A stretch of DNA of 40,855 nucleotides. Origin: an uncultured Eubacteriales bacterium. Its GTDB lineage: Bacteria > Bacillota > Clostridia > Oscillospirales > Acutalibacteraceae. The translations under genes and the position numbers were made by a program. Below are positions 31,430-39,712 of the stretch, one piece after another (positions within the stretch are counted from its first letter, which is position 1; each line of letters opens with the position of its first letter). Under the pieces are notes generated by a model. It was not told the DNA's origin, did not search any database, and saw only the letters and a list, made by a program, of their open reading frames with translations. The DNA is taken from contig CAKUAQ010000016.1 in NCBI GenBank assembly GCA_934636435.1, positions 1-40,855 on the forward strand. Reading direction: 5' to 3'.

Positions 31430-31789
31430 TCAATCGTTCAGTAAAGTCTTTACGGCATCAAATACCCGGTCATACTCCGCTTTAAGCCCCGGAAAGATCT
31501 TTTTCGCTCCGTCAATATCTCCGCTGCGCAGCAGTTCGGTCACAAAAGACGCTTTCTCAAAGAGCTTGTCAAATCCGAGATTCAGGCAAATGCCTTTAAG
31601 CGTATGTGCCGCACGGAAAGCGTTCTCCGTTTCATTCTCCTCCAGTGCCGCTGTCAAATTTTTGAAGCTGCCGTCTTCGGCAAACCTCAAAATAAACCGT
31701 CTTGTCATTTCCGTATTGCCACAGAAACGCTCAATCACCGTTTCTGCGTCGGAACCGATCGTGATATAAAACAGCTCGAGCTTATTCAT
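31430..31789 (-). CDS. Hpt (histidine phosphotransfer) domain protein
   Basis: A 119-residue helical Hpt protein. The phospho-accepting His is in AAHTLKGICLNLG (H62), which matches the H-x-L-K-G core of Hpt domains. It shuttles a phosphoryl group between receiver domains. Its start overlaps the stop of the hybrid kinase by one base (TAATG), so the two are made together. The kinase already ends in a receiver, so this Hpt should take the phosphoryl group from it and pass it to another receiver; the nearest candidate is the receiver in the GGDEF-REC-HD-GYP protein at 35298-37262 (inference). Confidence 0.92.
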   Translation of the reverse strand: MNKLELFYITIGSDAETVIERFCGNTEMTRRFILRFAEDGSFKNLTAALEENETENAFRAAHTLKGICLNLGFDKLFEKASFVTELLRSGDIDGAKKIFPGLKAEYDRVFDAVKTLLND

Positions 31790-34338
31790 TATGCTTTTCT
31801 CCCCTTAACCTGCTGCAAAATCGTTGAGAGAAGCTGTCCGATATTCAGCGGCTTTGCTAAGAAGCCGGTCATTCCGGCGTCCTTGCAGGCTTTTATATCC
31901 TGCTCAAACAGATTGGCCGTCATGGCGATGATCGGGACCGTCCTTGCGTCCGGTCGGTCAAGCGCACGAATCTGCCGTGTTTCCTCAAGCCCGTCCATAT
32001 CCGGCATGGTAATATCGGTGAGTACAACATCAATTGAACCGACATCGGAACCGGCAAACACATTCACCGCCTCCTTGCCGTTATAAGCCTTAAAAACCTT
32101 TGCTCCGGCATTGGTCGCCATATATTCTGCAATCTCCATATTCAACTCGTTGTCTTCAACCAGCAGTACGGTTAATCCCTCAAGGGAAATATCTTTGTCC
32201 GCCTCTGTCTTATTTTCGATCGGCTTGTTGGCATATTTATACGGCAGGACGATTTCAAAACGCGTACCTACGTTTTGCTCACTGTCAACACAAATTGTGC
32301 CGCCGAGAATATCAACGAATTTCTTCACGATCGAAAGTCCGAGTCCCACGCTGCCGAATTTACCGAATCCGCCGACACCCTCCTGTGCAAACGGCTCAAA
32401 CATCCTCTTTTGAAATTCCTTGCTCATACCGATACCGTGATCCTCACAGACAAAGCTAATCTCGGCAAAGCCCTCCGTGTCGGGACGCGGCGCCTGCGAC
32501 ACCGAGAAATGAACACTGCCGCCCTTGTGGCTGTATCGCGCTGCATTGGAAATGACATTCATCATAATCTGCCGCAGATACAGCGAGTTGCCCTCAAGCG
32601 GTTTCCTTTCAATGCTTAGCGTAGGCGGCTCAAGCGTAACGCCGTAAGGCTTTGCCCGCTCACTCGCCACAAGGTACAGTCTGTTCACCTCATCGGCAAG
32701 ATCAAACGAAGCTGTATTTTCGGGTTCTTCCGCGCCCCCGGCATCCGCCTTGTTCATGGTCAGGATATCATTGACAAGCTCCAGCAGATATTCCGCCGCA
32801 GTCTTGCTCTTGTTGCGGCAACTTTGCAGAAGCTCCGCATCATTCGGATTGCTGTCGGAAATTTCAAGCATACCGAGAATCACATTGATGGGTGTACGGA
32901 TATCATGGCTCATTCGGCGCAGAAAATCCGTCTTGCTCTGATTGGCAAGCGCCTCGCTTCGAAGCGCTGTTTTCAGTCTCTCCTGATATTCAAGCTCCAA
33001 CTTCTTCTGCTCGTGAATATCCTTTCTTGCCAATATGTAGGAGTGATAATTCCCGTTTTCATCCCGCTCCTGCGGAATAATCTTATCGTTGAGCCATTTC
33101 CCCGATACATCCTGATAATCGTATTCCACATATTCGGAAGCACCGAGCCGTTCCTGTATTGTTTCTGGATTTATAAACGCAAGGTAACCGTCACGGAATT
33201 CCTCGCCGACATAGCTGAGAAACTTATTAAAGAATGCTTTATCGGCAACACCCGATGTTTTTATCTTTCCCCATTTTTCCGGGTATTTCAGTATGGTATA
33301 CCGCGGACCCTTCATATCCACAATAGACGTCAGCAGATAGATATGGCTGATGGAGTGAATAATCTCATTTTGCCGGCTTATTTCCTGATTATGATACACT
33401 CGGTTTCTGAAATAAAAGGCTATGACCACAACGGCAATGAGCACATACAGGAAAAAGGCAAAAAGCAATGTGATACGGCTGTCGGCAAAAACCTCGCTTG
33501 CCCGGTAAAATGCATATATGCTGTAACTGCGATATCTGGCGCTGCCGCCGTAGTAAAGCGTGTCGTTACAGCTGAATTTTGTAAGGGTATCCCCTTTTTT
33601 CTTTGCAATAAGCTCCGTTAACTCGGGTATATCGGACAGGCTTGCGGGGACGTTTTCCCGATTGGACGCAACAATATCATCCCCTTCGGCAATATACAGC
33701 GTTCCGCCCAGTGCAGTTTCGTTTGTCGCCAGCAGATTGCGCACGGGGGAATAGTGCGTCACCAGTTTTTCGCCATTTTGCAGCATCGCGCAAAACACAA
33801 TTCCTTTCGTATCGCGCCTTGCCGCTGCGGCGATATCATAGATTTCTCCGTCATGGCTTGTGCGCGCCGAATAAATCTTTTTCGGATAGGATAGCATCGA
33901 GGTGATTGCCGTACCTGAGAGAATCTCTTTCCACTCCCGGTAATCGGTTCTGCCGGAAATAAATCGGTTGTCCGGCATCATATTTTCGTCAAGTACCAGA
34001 ATAAAGTCGAGCCTTTGACTGTCGCAAAATTCATCCAGATACGTTTTCTTTACGTCATCCGAAAGAAACCTCAGTGTTTCTCCTATGTCCTCCGCCTGCT
34101 CGGTCAGGCGAACCAGGCTTTTTGCTTCGTCCGCCGTTAAAAAATCAATGTACTCATTGCATTGCTTTTTTAGATCGTCGACATTCCTGTTCAACGTTTT
34201 CTGTGCGGCGTTCAGCCCAAAAGTCATACTGAAATACAGCGTTATAAGCATTACCATAATGCCTACGGAAATCAGAACAACGAAAAGTAAAACGGTTTGC
34301 TTTGGCGGTCTTTTTGAATTATCGGAGGTTTTCATCAA
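31789..34338 (-). CDS. Hybrid sensor histidine kinase with C-terminal receiver
   Basis: An 849-residue protein. Membrane segments at about 16-38 and 288-310 enclose an extracytoplasmic sensor of about 250 residues (double-Cache-like in size). A PAS-like region (about 330-445) and a short coiled coil lead to the H box MSHDIRTPINVILGM with phospho-His 478. An N box (MMNVISNAARYSH), a G box (GSVGLGLSIVKKF), then a receiver from about 713 with VEDNELN and the phosphoacceptor in VVLTDITMPDMDG complete it. The start overlaps the stop of the solute-binding protein (ATGA) and the stop overlaps the Hpt start. The gene is more AT-rich than the surrounding chromosome. Confidence 0.93.
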   Translation of the reverse strand: MMKTSDNSKRPPKQTVLLFVVLISVGIMVMLITLYFSMTFGLNAAQKTLNRNVDDLKKQCNEYIDFLTADEAKSLVRLTEQAEDIGETLRFLSDDVKKTYLDEFCDSQRLDFILVLDENMMPDNRFISGRTDYREWKEILSGTAITSMLSYPKKIYSARTSHDGEIYDIAAAARRDTKGIVFCAMLQNGEKLVTHYSPVRNLLATNETALGGTLYIAEGDDIVASNRENVPASLSDIPELTELIAKKKGDTLTKFSCNDTLYYGGSARYRSYSIYAFYRASEVFADSRITLLFAFFLYVLIAVVVIAFYFRNRVYHNQEISRQNEIIHSISHIYLLTSIVDMKGPRYTILKYPEKWGKIKTSGVADKAFFNKFLSYVGEEFRDGYLAFINPETIQERLGASEYVEYDYQDVSGKWLNDKIIPQERDENGNYHSYILARKDIHEQKKLELEYQERLKTALRSEALANQSKTDFLRRMSHDIRTPINVILGMLEISDSNPNDAELLQSCRNKSKTAAEYLLELVNDILTMNKADAGGAEEPENTASFDLADEVNRLYLVASERAKPYGVTLEPPTLSIERKPLEGNSLYLRQIMMNVISNAARYSHKGGSVHFSVSQAPRPDTEGFAEISFVCEDHGIGMSKEFQKRMFEPFAQEGVGGFGKFGSVGLGLSIVKKFVDILGGTICVDSEQNVGTRFEIVLPYKYANKPIENKTEADKDISLEGLTVLLVEDNELNMEIAEYMATNAGAKVFKAYNGKEAVNVFAGSDVGSIDVVLTDITMPDMDGLEETRQIRALDRPDARTVPIIAMTANLFEQDIKACKDAGMTGFLAKPLNIGQLLSTILQQVKGRKA

Positions 34339-35141
34339 TCTGCGCCTCCCGTCATTGCAAATTCAATATCCAAATCGTATTTTTCAAGAATTTTCCGTAT
34401 TGTGCCGTCTTTTTTCATTTCTTCAAGCACGGCGGTCAGTCTCGCCGCATTTTCGGTACCGTTTTCCTTGTAAAAAGCAACTCCCAAATCGGCTTTCAGA
34501 AGGACATCATCAAGTATCCGATAGTCTCCGTTAATGTTTTTCATATAGTCACGGCAGGCAGTTTCGTGCCCGGCACAGGCGTCCACATAGCCCTTTTTCA
34601 GCGCCGCGAAAACGGTTGGCATCGAAGCAAAGCTGTATACCTTTTTAACCGAAACGCCCGGAACGGAATCGGTAAGGAAAAGGGCTTCCGGCTTTGAAGC
34701 ATTCTGTACGGCAACACACTTCCCGCTAAGGTCGCCAAGAGTGTATATATCGCTCGACGCATTCACCGCAACGACCTGCCTGCTGTGCATATACGGTCCC
34801 GCCCATGCGTACTCCTCCTCGCGACCATTCATGGAGAAGCTACCCCACAGGCAGTCTACGCTTCCGTCGACAAGAAAGGAGTCCTTATTCTGCCATACGA
34901 TCTGCTTGAATTCCGGCTTCATATCGAGCCTGCGGCAAGCCTCGGTGGCAATCTCCACATCAATGCCGGCAAAACCGTCGTTGTCATCAAGATAAAAATA
35001 GGGCGAGTAGATATCGCTGCCGATAGTGAGCGTTCCGTTTTTCGGTTCTTCCGTCTGCGTTTTATCCCCCGCACACCCGGAAAAGCAAAGGCACAGGATC
35101 GCAAGTGCCGATGCACCGATTCGTTTTATGGTATTCCTCAT
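34335..35141 (-). CDS. Solute-binding lipoprotein (type 3 PBPb family), probable sensor partner
   Basis: A 268-residue protein with a lipoprotein signal peptide (basic start MRNTIKRIG, hydrophobic core, lipobox CFSGC with Cys 23), then an amino-acid-type periplasmic binding fold: TIGSDIYSPYFYLDDNDGFAG, then GIDVEIATEACRRLD, and a C-terminal DLGVAFYKENG region. No ABC permease or ATPase is adjacent. Instead it overlaps the hybrid kinase gene by 4 bases, which suggests that it captures a small ligand, perhaps an amino acid, and presents it to the kinase sensor. The start follows AAGGAGGCGCCCCGTT. Promoter predicted at 35207-35235 (minus). Confidence 0.88.
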   Translation of the reverse strand: MRNTIKRIGASALAILCLCFSGCAGDKTQTEEPKNGTLTIGSDIYSPYFYLDDNDGFAGIDVEIATEACRRLDMKPEFKQIVWQNKDSFLVDGSVDCLWGSFSMNGREEEYAWAGPYMHSRQVVAVNASSDIYTLGDLSGKCVAVQNASKPEALFLTDSVPGVSVKKVYSFASMPTVFAALKKGYVDACAGHETACRDYMKNINGDYRILDDVLLKADLGVAFYKENGTENAARLTAVLEEMKKDGTIRKILEKYDLDIEFAMTGGAD

Positions 35142-35206
35142 AACGGGGCGCCTCCTTAATTATCCGTATTTTATGTTTTATTGCGAAGGTAACTATAAGT
35201 ATTTTC

Positions 35207-35235
35207 ATTGTACTATATTTTTCGTTCTTAAACAA
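35207..35235 (-). promoter_or_regulatory. Predicted sigma-A promoter of the SBP-kinase-Hpt operon
   Basis: On the minus strand, TTGTTT (35230-35235), 17 nt, TACAAT (35207-35212). Confidence 0.6.
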
Positions 35236-35250
35236 GTCCGATATATACCG

Positions 35251-35283
35251 AAAAAGAAATGCCCCCGAAGCTTTCCGGAGACA
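35251..35283 (-). terminator. Terminator of the GGDEF-REC-HD-GYP gene
   Basis: On the minus strand, a 9-bp stem with wobble pairs (35275-35283 with 35260-35268) and a TTTCTTTTT tail. It separates this gene from the SBP operon, whose promoter overlaps just downstream. Confidence 0.7.
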
Positions 35284-35297
35284 CCTCTTGAAAAGAT

Positions 35298-37262
35298 TTA
35301 CTTGTAAATATCACGGGTGAGCTTTTCAATGATTTCCGAAAGACACTCAATCAGAATCGGGTTAAAGCAGCCACATTCGCCGTTTTTTATCATTTGCATA
35401 GCCTCTGCCGGAGTATATGTGCCTTTATAGCAGCGCTTGCTCACAAGTGCATCGTATACATCCGCAATGCCGGCAACCTGCGCGGCAATCGGAATATCCT
35501 CGCCGGAAATCCCGTCAGGATAGCCCCTGCCGTCAAAGCGTTCATGATGCATACGGCAGATCTGCACGGCGGTTTTCAGCAGTGGCTCGTCCTGAAATTC
35601 CGATAAATCTCCGCTTTTCAGAATACGCTCGCCTATCCGCGTGTGCGCCTTCACAATCTCATATTCCTCCGGCGTCAGCTTGCCGGGCTTATTCAGAATT
35701 GCCGGGTCAATACCCACCTTGCCGATATCGTGCAGCATAGCCGCGGTAGCTATCAGCTCGCAGTCCTTCCAAGCAAGACCGTAGCGGTCGGTTTTCAAGA
35801 TCAGCCGCTCCAGCAGCATTGCCGTAATCTTTTTCAGGTGCTGTATATGCTCCACGCTCTCACCGTTGATATACCCTACGGCATTGCTGAGAATATCGAT
35901 CATAATGCGGCTGTTGTTTTCCTTTTCGCGGGTCTGGTCGGTCAGCATGGTCAGCATGCGCCGCTGCTTGGCATACAGCTTGACCGTATTGCGGATGCGC
36001 TGCTCCACCACCTTCGCGTCAAACGGGCGATGAATATAATCCGTAGCGCCCATTTCAAAAGCACGGCGTATATTGGTAACGGTATCGTCCGTCGATATCA
36101 TGATAACCGGTATATCTTCAATGAGCCGCTTTTCTTTCATTACCTTCAGCACATCAAAGCCGTCCATCACCGGCATAATTATATCCAGCAGCACTACGGA
36201 TATCTGCGCTCCGTAACGCTCCAATACCGCCATGCCTTCCTCGCCGTTCGCCGCCTCCGTTATATCAAAGCTACCCTCAAGCAGTTCGGTTAAAAGGCTG
36301 CGGTTAAAATCAGAGTCGTCTACAATGAGCACCTTTTGCTTTGCAGTCTTTTCCTTCAGCGCGTTTTCGTTATCCTCAGCAAGCTGCCGCTCAGTCAATA
36401 GCGCATTCTTCCGCTTTTGGGCAAGGTGCATAATGCGGTCTGCGCGGTAAGCCGCGTCGGCAACGGGCTCGTTCTTCACCGTAACGCCGCCTATGCTGAC
36501 CGAAAGATGAAAATTACCGAAGCCGCCGTGTTTCACAGCGCCTATTTCCGTTCGTATTTTTTCAAGAATGCAAACCATCCGGTCATTGGAGCAATCCGGC
36601 AGAACAAGTAAAAATTCATCTCCGCCGAACCGCACCAGCGTATCCTTGCCGCCCATATTGCGGAAAATGATCCGTGCTGCTTCGGTTAGGGTAAGATCGC
36701 CTATATCATGGCCATAGGTATCGTTGCACAGCTTAAAATCATCAATGTCTATTATAGCAACGCTGCCGGTCACTCGCCTGTCGCGCAGCTTAAATTCATA
36801 AAAGTTTCGGTTAAATGCTTTTGTAAGGTTATCCCGATAGTTCTCTTTTTTGAGATTATCCAGCTTTTCGTTATAATGCTCCGCAATGCTGCCGAAATCC
36901 ATACAGTAAAGCGTAGCATACCGTTTGTTGCCCTCAGGGATAAAGGTAAGCATTTTATACCCCGCAGGCGTTTTGCGCGCCGTATCGCCGAACACTTTAC
37001 AGCGGCCGTTTTGGCAAAGCTCGGTTTTCACCCGGTCAAGCTCCAGCGCCGCTTTCAGTCTTTCTTTTTCAGCATCCGGGTATCTGTCTGTAAATTGTTT
37101 TACAAACTCGGCATAGGGCATCTCGCTCTTCGCATTTGAATCTTCAGCGGACGGCAATACCGCCGTGCAGTTCCCCGAATCCAGGTCAACCCTCAGGACC
37201 GAATCAAACGCATCTTTTGCAAGGCTGCAAAGTATCTGTTCTTTGTTATGTATATCCAGCAT
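35298..37262 (-). CDS. GGDEF-receiver-HD-GYP protein (bifunctional cyclic-di-GMP enzyme)
   Basis: A 654-residue cytoplasmic protein. Residues 1-135 are an unassigned sensor-like region. A GGDEF diguanylate cyclase covers about 140-295, with DIDDFKLCND and the intact GGDEF at 213-217; the inhibitory RxxD site is lost (GGKD at 204-207). A receiver covers about 309-430 with the acidic pair in VDDSDFN and phosphoacceptor D360; the usual KPF lysine is Arg (HRPFD, 412). An HD-GYP phosphodiesterase covers about 450-650, with HD at 511-512 and HHERFDGRGYP (572-582). Making and breaking c-di-GMP in one chain, with a receiver in between, suggests that phosphorylation sets the balance. The start follows a GGAGAAAGCAAGGTGAG ribosome binding site. 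Own promoter at 37344-37372. Confidence 0.94.
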   Translation of the reverse strand: MLDIHNKEQILCSLAKDAFDSVLRVDLDSGNCTAVLPSAEDSNAKSEMPYAEFVKQFTDRYPDAEKERLKAALELDRVKTELCQNGRCKVFGDTARKTPAGYKMLTFIPEGNKRYATLYCMDFGSIAEHYNEKLDNLKKENYRDNLTKAFNRNFYEFKLRDRRVTGSVAIIDIDDFKLCNDTYGHDIGDLTLTEAARIIFRNMGGKDTLVRFGGDEFLLVLPDCSNDRMVCILEKIRTEIGAVKHGGFGNFHLSVSIGGVTVKNEPVADAAYRADRIMHLAQKRKNALLTERQLAEDNENALKEKTAKQKVLIVDDSDFNRSLLTELLEGSFDITEAANGEEGMAVLERYGAQISVVLLDIIMPVMDGFDVLKVMKEKRLIEDIPVIMISTDDTVTNIRRAFEMGATDYIHRPFDAKVVEQRIRNTVKLYAKQRRMLTMLTDQTREKENNSRIMIDILSNAVGYINGESVEHIQHLKKITAMLLERLILKTDRYGLAWKDCELIATAAMLHDIGKVGIDPAILNKPGKLTPEEYEIVKAHTRIGERILKSGDLSEFQDEPLLKTAVQICRMHHERFDGRGYPDGISGEDIPIAAQVAGIADVYDALVSKRCYKGTYTPAEAMQMIKNGECGCFNPILIECLSEIIEKLTRDIYK

Positions 37263-37343
37263 AGCTCACCTTGCTTTCTCCTGAAAATCTCGAATTTGCC
37301 CGGCAGACAAAAACACCGCCAATCTGCAATTTTCCCATTAGCC

Positions 37344-37372
37344 ATTATACTTCCCCTTTGGCAAAAAGTCAA
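37344..37372 (-). promoter_or_regulatory. Strong sigma-A promoter of the GGDEF-REC-HD-GYP gene
   Basis: On the minus strand, TTGACT (37367-37372), 17 nt, TATAAT (37344-37349), about 80 bases before the start codon. Confidence 0.85.
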
Positions 37373-37436
37373 TTTTTCTGTTGTATACCCACGGAAATCA
37401 ATTTTCAAATCACGGGAAAAGCGGAATGCTGTAGGC

Positions 37437-37908
37437 ATGGACAAGAACAACACTCATCGACTTCTTTGAGGAAATCGAGACGACCGGGGAGTACAATGGG
37501 TACTTTTGCAGCATCGCGGAAGCCATCGGAATCGTGGTGCCGGACAGCCTGTGCGGGTTCAGGAACGTGAGCCGGATCCGTCATTGGGCGGAAAATGCGT
37601 GAGTGAAGGAATGCTTGAAGGAGAAATTCCAAATTGCGTATATTCCGTGCTGCTTTTGGCTGTTGACGCTCTTGAAAATGGTAAAGCCTGACACATTGAA
37701 CGAATGTATGATGAAATGGGCTTCGCAATTCATGCCGGAGAATAGAAATGGAACAACCATTTCACCGGACGGCAAGACGATTCGTTCTACTGTCGGCAGG
37801 AAAAGCATGGATAGCCCACGGCATATTATTAGTGCGCAAATCTGTGAAATTGGCGTTACGCCGGCTTCCGAAGCCGTCGAAGGCAAGAGCAACGAAATCC
37901 CGGCGGTG
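37437..37908 (+). mobile_element. ISAs1-family transposase fragment (N-terminal part, inactivated)
   Basis: After a frameshift near the ATG at 37437, the plus strand reads LIDFFEEIETTGEYNGYF and, further on, RNVSRIRHWAENA, a TGA (37600-37602), then VKECLKEKFQIAYIPC, LLKMVKPDTLNECM, TISPDGKTIRST and HIISAQICEIGV, ending at SNEIPAV. These are the N-terminal blocks of ISAs1-family (DDE_Tnp) transposases, including the first catalytic Asp in SPDGKT. Everything after the NEIPAV block, including the other acidic catalytic residues, is missing. A frameshift, a stop and the truncation make it inactive. It marks the left edge of the sugar-gene region and the right edge of the signalling island. Confidence 0.82.
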
Positions 37909-38051
37909 CTGTTCGCCGCCCGGCTGGCTGCAAAATCAAAAAATCCGAATTTCTGTCCGGGTCAGATGTACCATGCTGCTTGACCCTTTCAGAAATGCGG
38001 ATTTTTGGTATACCGGGAACCTTTTGCCTGAAATTGTATCCCGAGATAAAA
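37909..38051. other. Short spacer without recognised feature
   Basis: Between the broken transposase end and the stop of the beta-helix gene. No hairpin with U-tract was found on the minus strand, so no terminator for the carbohydrate genes is called. Confidence 0.4.
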
Positions 38052-39671
38052 TCAGTCTCTTTCGATTACCGTGGAACAATCGGTGCGAATATTCCGGGAA
38101 TGAGCAGATAGAATCTGCATGGTATCGGGAGAGCTGTTGCCGGTAAAGGTGAATCCATTCAGGTGATTCAACTCCGCCACAACACCGCCGTGATCGAAAC
38201 GGCAATTTTTTACCGTAATATTTTTGTGGTAAAATGGGTATTCCTTCGTAAACTCCACTTCGCCGAACACATAGAAATACGGGCCCGCCTGATTGACAAA
38301 CGCGCAGTCTTCCACCGTCAGATCCTGCACGGGACCGGATTCGTACCAATAGGTCGTATCTCCGGTGAACAGCATAGCTGCACCGGGATTATAAAAGCGG
38401 CAATTCCGGATCACCGTCTTGTTTCGGCTTTGCAGCCGCATTGTTCCCCGGAAGATTCCGAAGGTGTTATTCTCCAGTAAAATTTCCGGCTGTGCCGACC
38501 GGTTTTCCATCGTATCCCCCGCGGCGATCTGTGCTGTATCGCCCGTCACGGAATAATAACGGATCCCTGTTTCTTTGTCAAATCGGATGGCATTGACCAC
38601 CAGCTCTGCCACCGGCTTCTGGGTTCGGCCGCGATAAACCGTCACCGTATCCCCCTCGTTAAAACAGCGGAGAGCGAGCTTTTTGTTGGGGCCGTTCATC
38701 ACCATCCCGAGGGTCTGACCGTTCACGCTGTCCACTGTGTAATAATTGCCGTGGATATTCACCGTGTCGTCCAGCAAGGCTTCCATCTCACAGTTTCGGA
38801 TCACGATGCGCCCCTTGCAATTAAAGCAGTGCACCGCATCGGCGTTGCAGGCCACCATCCTCCCGTTGCCGTGATAATTGCGATATGCGTTGAATCGGTC
38901 GAGTGTGATGTTCTCGCAGTGCATCCCCATAAATCCCATGCCCGCACAGTGCACGAGCGTACAGCTTTCAACGGTAACATTCCGGCACCCCACAGCGGTG
39001 ATTGCCTGCTTATCGCGAATCTCGTGGGTAATCAGCAGCGTCGTTTTTTCACCGATTTTGTGCCAGTTTGGTGGGAAATATCCGCGGATGCTCAGATGGT
39101 CCTCCTTTTCCTGCACCGAAAGCTGATGGATTTCCATCGGCGGATTTTCGTTGGGGAACACCTCCGGACCGAACAGCGCCAGCATAATATCGTATTCGGC
39201 ATACCCTTCCCGCTCAAAAGGCCAGAGCAGACAATCGTTCCGATTCAAATTCTTTTCCCAGCCGCATCCCTTTGCTATGAGATACCCGTCTTTTACCGCA
39301 TAGTCAAAGCCGTCGCACATGCGGATCTCCATTTCTTCTCCGTTAAAGGAGAGAATATCCGCCTGGGAATAGAAAGGACGGTCATAATCAATGGAAAAGT
39401 TTTTCAGCGTGATATCTTCACAGTTATCCAGCACAAATGGCACGATCCGCCCGTGAAAGCAAAGGGTAGCTCCGCCAAAATCAATGGTCACATGCTTCAG
39501 GTTTTCAAACCAGAAACCAATGGCGCACTCGTCGGCTGCGACCTTGCAGCCGGCTGTATATTCCGCCCGGTCGCTATGGGTGGCGTCGGAAGGTAAAATG
39601 TCGATTCTTCCACCGGTATACCGATAGGTTTGACCGCTTACAATGGTATCGCCCAAAATACTGTTGTGCAT
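38052..39671 (-). CDS. Right-handed beta-helix protein, GH110-like (alpha-1,3-galactosidase-related)
   Basis: A 539-residue protein without signal peptide. Repeating strand-turn units such as VTIDFGGATLCFHG, ITLKNFSIDYDRPFY and NITLDRFNAYRNYHGNG form a right-handed parallel beta helix. The block ADAVHCFNCKGRIVIRNC followed by LLDDTVNIHGNYY closely resembles the D-D-x-x-N-x-HG active-site region of family GH110 alpha-1,3-galactosidases, which cut terminal alpha-galactose from blood-group-B-like glycans. The C-terminal helix turns (TVEDCAFVNQAGPYF, ITVKNCRFDHGG) also fit. Activity is inferred. Start 39671 has GGCGGAGAGAGT before it. It lies 41 bases after a GH39-like gene, so they are probably one operon. 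Confidence 0.75.
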   Translation of the reverse strand: MHNSILGDTIVSGQTYRYTGGRIDILPSDATHSDRAEYTAGCKVAADECAIGFWFENLKHVTIDFGGATLCFHGRIVPFVLDNCEDITLKNFSIDYDRPFYSQADILSFNGEEMEIRMCDGFDYAVKDGYLIAKGCGWEKNLNRNDCLLWPFEREGYAEYDIMLALFGPEVFPNENPPMEIHQLSVQEKEDHLSIRGYFPPNWHKIGEKTTLLITHEIRDKQAITAVGCRNVTVESCTLVHCAGMGFMGMHCENITLDRFNAYRNYHGNGRMVACNADAVHCFNCKGRIVIRNCEMEALLDDTVNIHGNYYTVDSVNGQTLGMVMNGPNKKLALRCFNEGDTVTVYRGRTQKPVAELVVNAIRFDKETGIRYYSVTGDTAQIAAGDTMENRSAQPEILLENNTFGIFRGTMRLQSRNKTVIRNCRFYNPGAAMLFTGDTTYWYESGPVQDLTVEDCAFVNQAGPYFYVFGEVEFTKEYPFYHKNITVKNCRFDHGGVVAELNHLNGFTFTGNSSPDTMQILSAHSRNIRTDCSTVIERD

Positions 39672-39712
39672 ACTCTCTCCGCCTTATGTTATAGTGTTAG
39701 AAACCAAGCATC

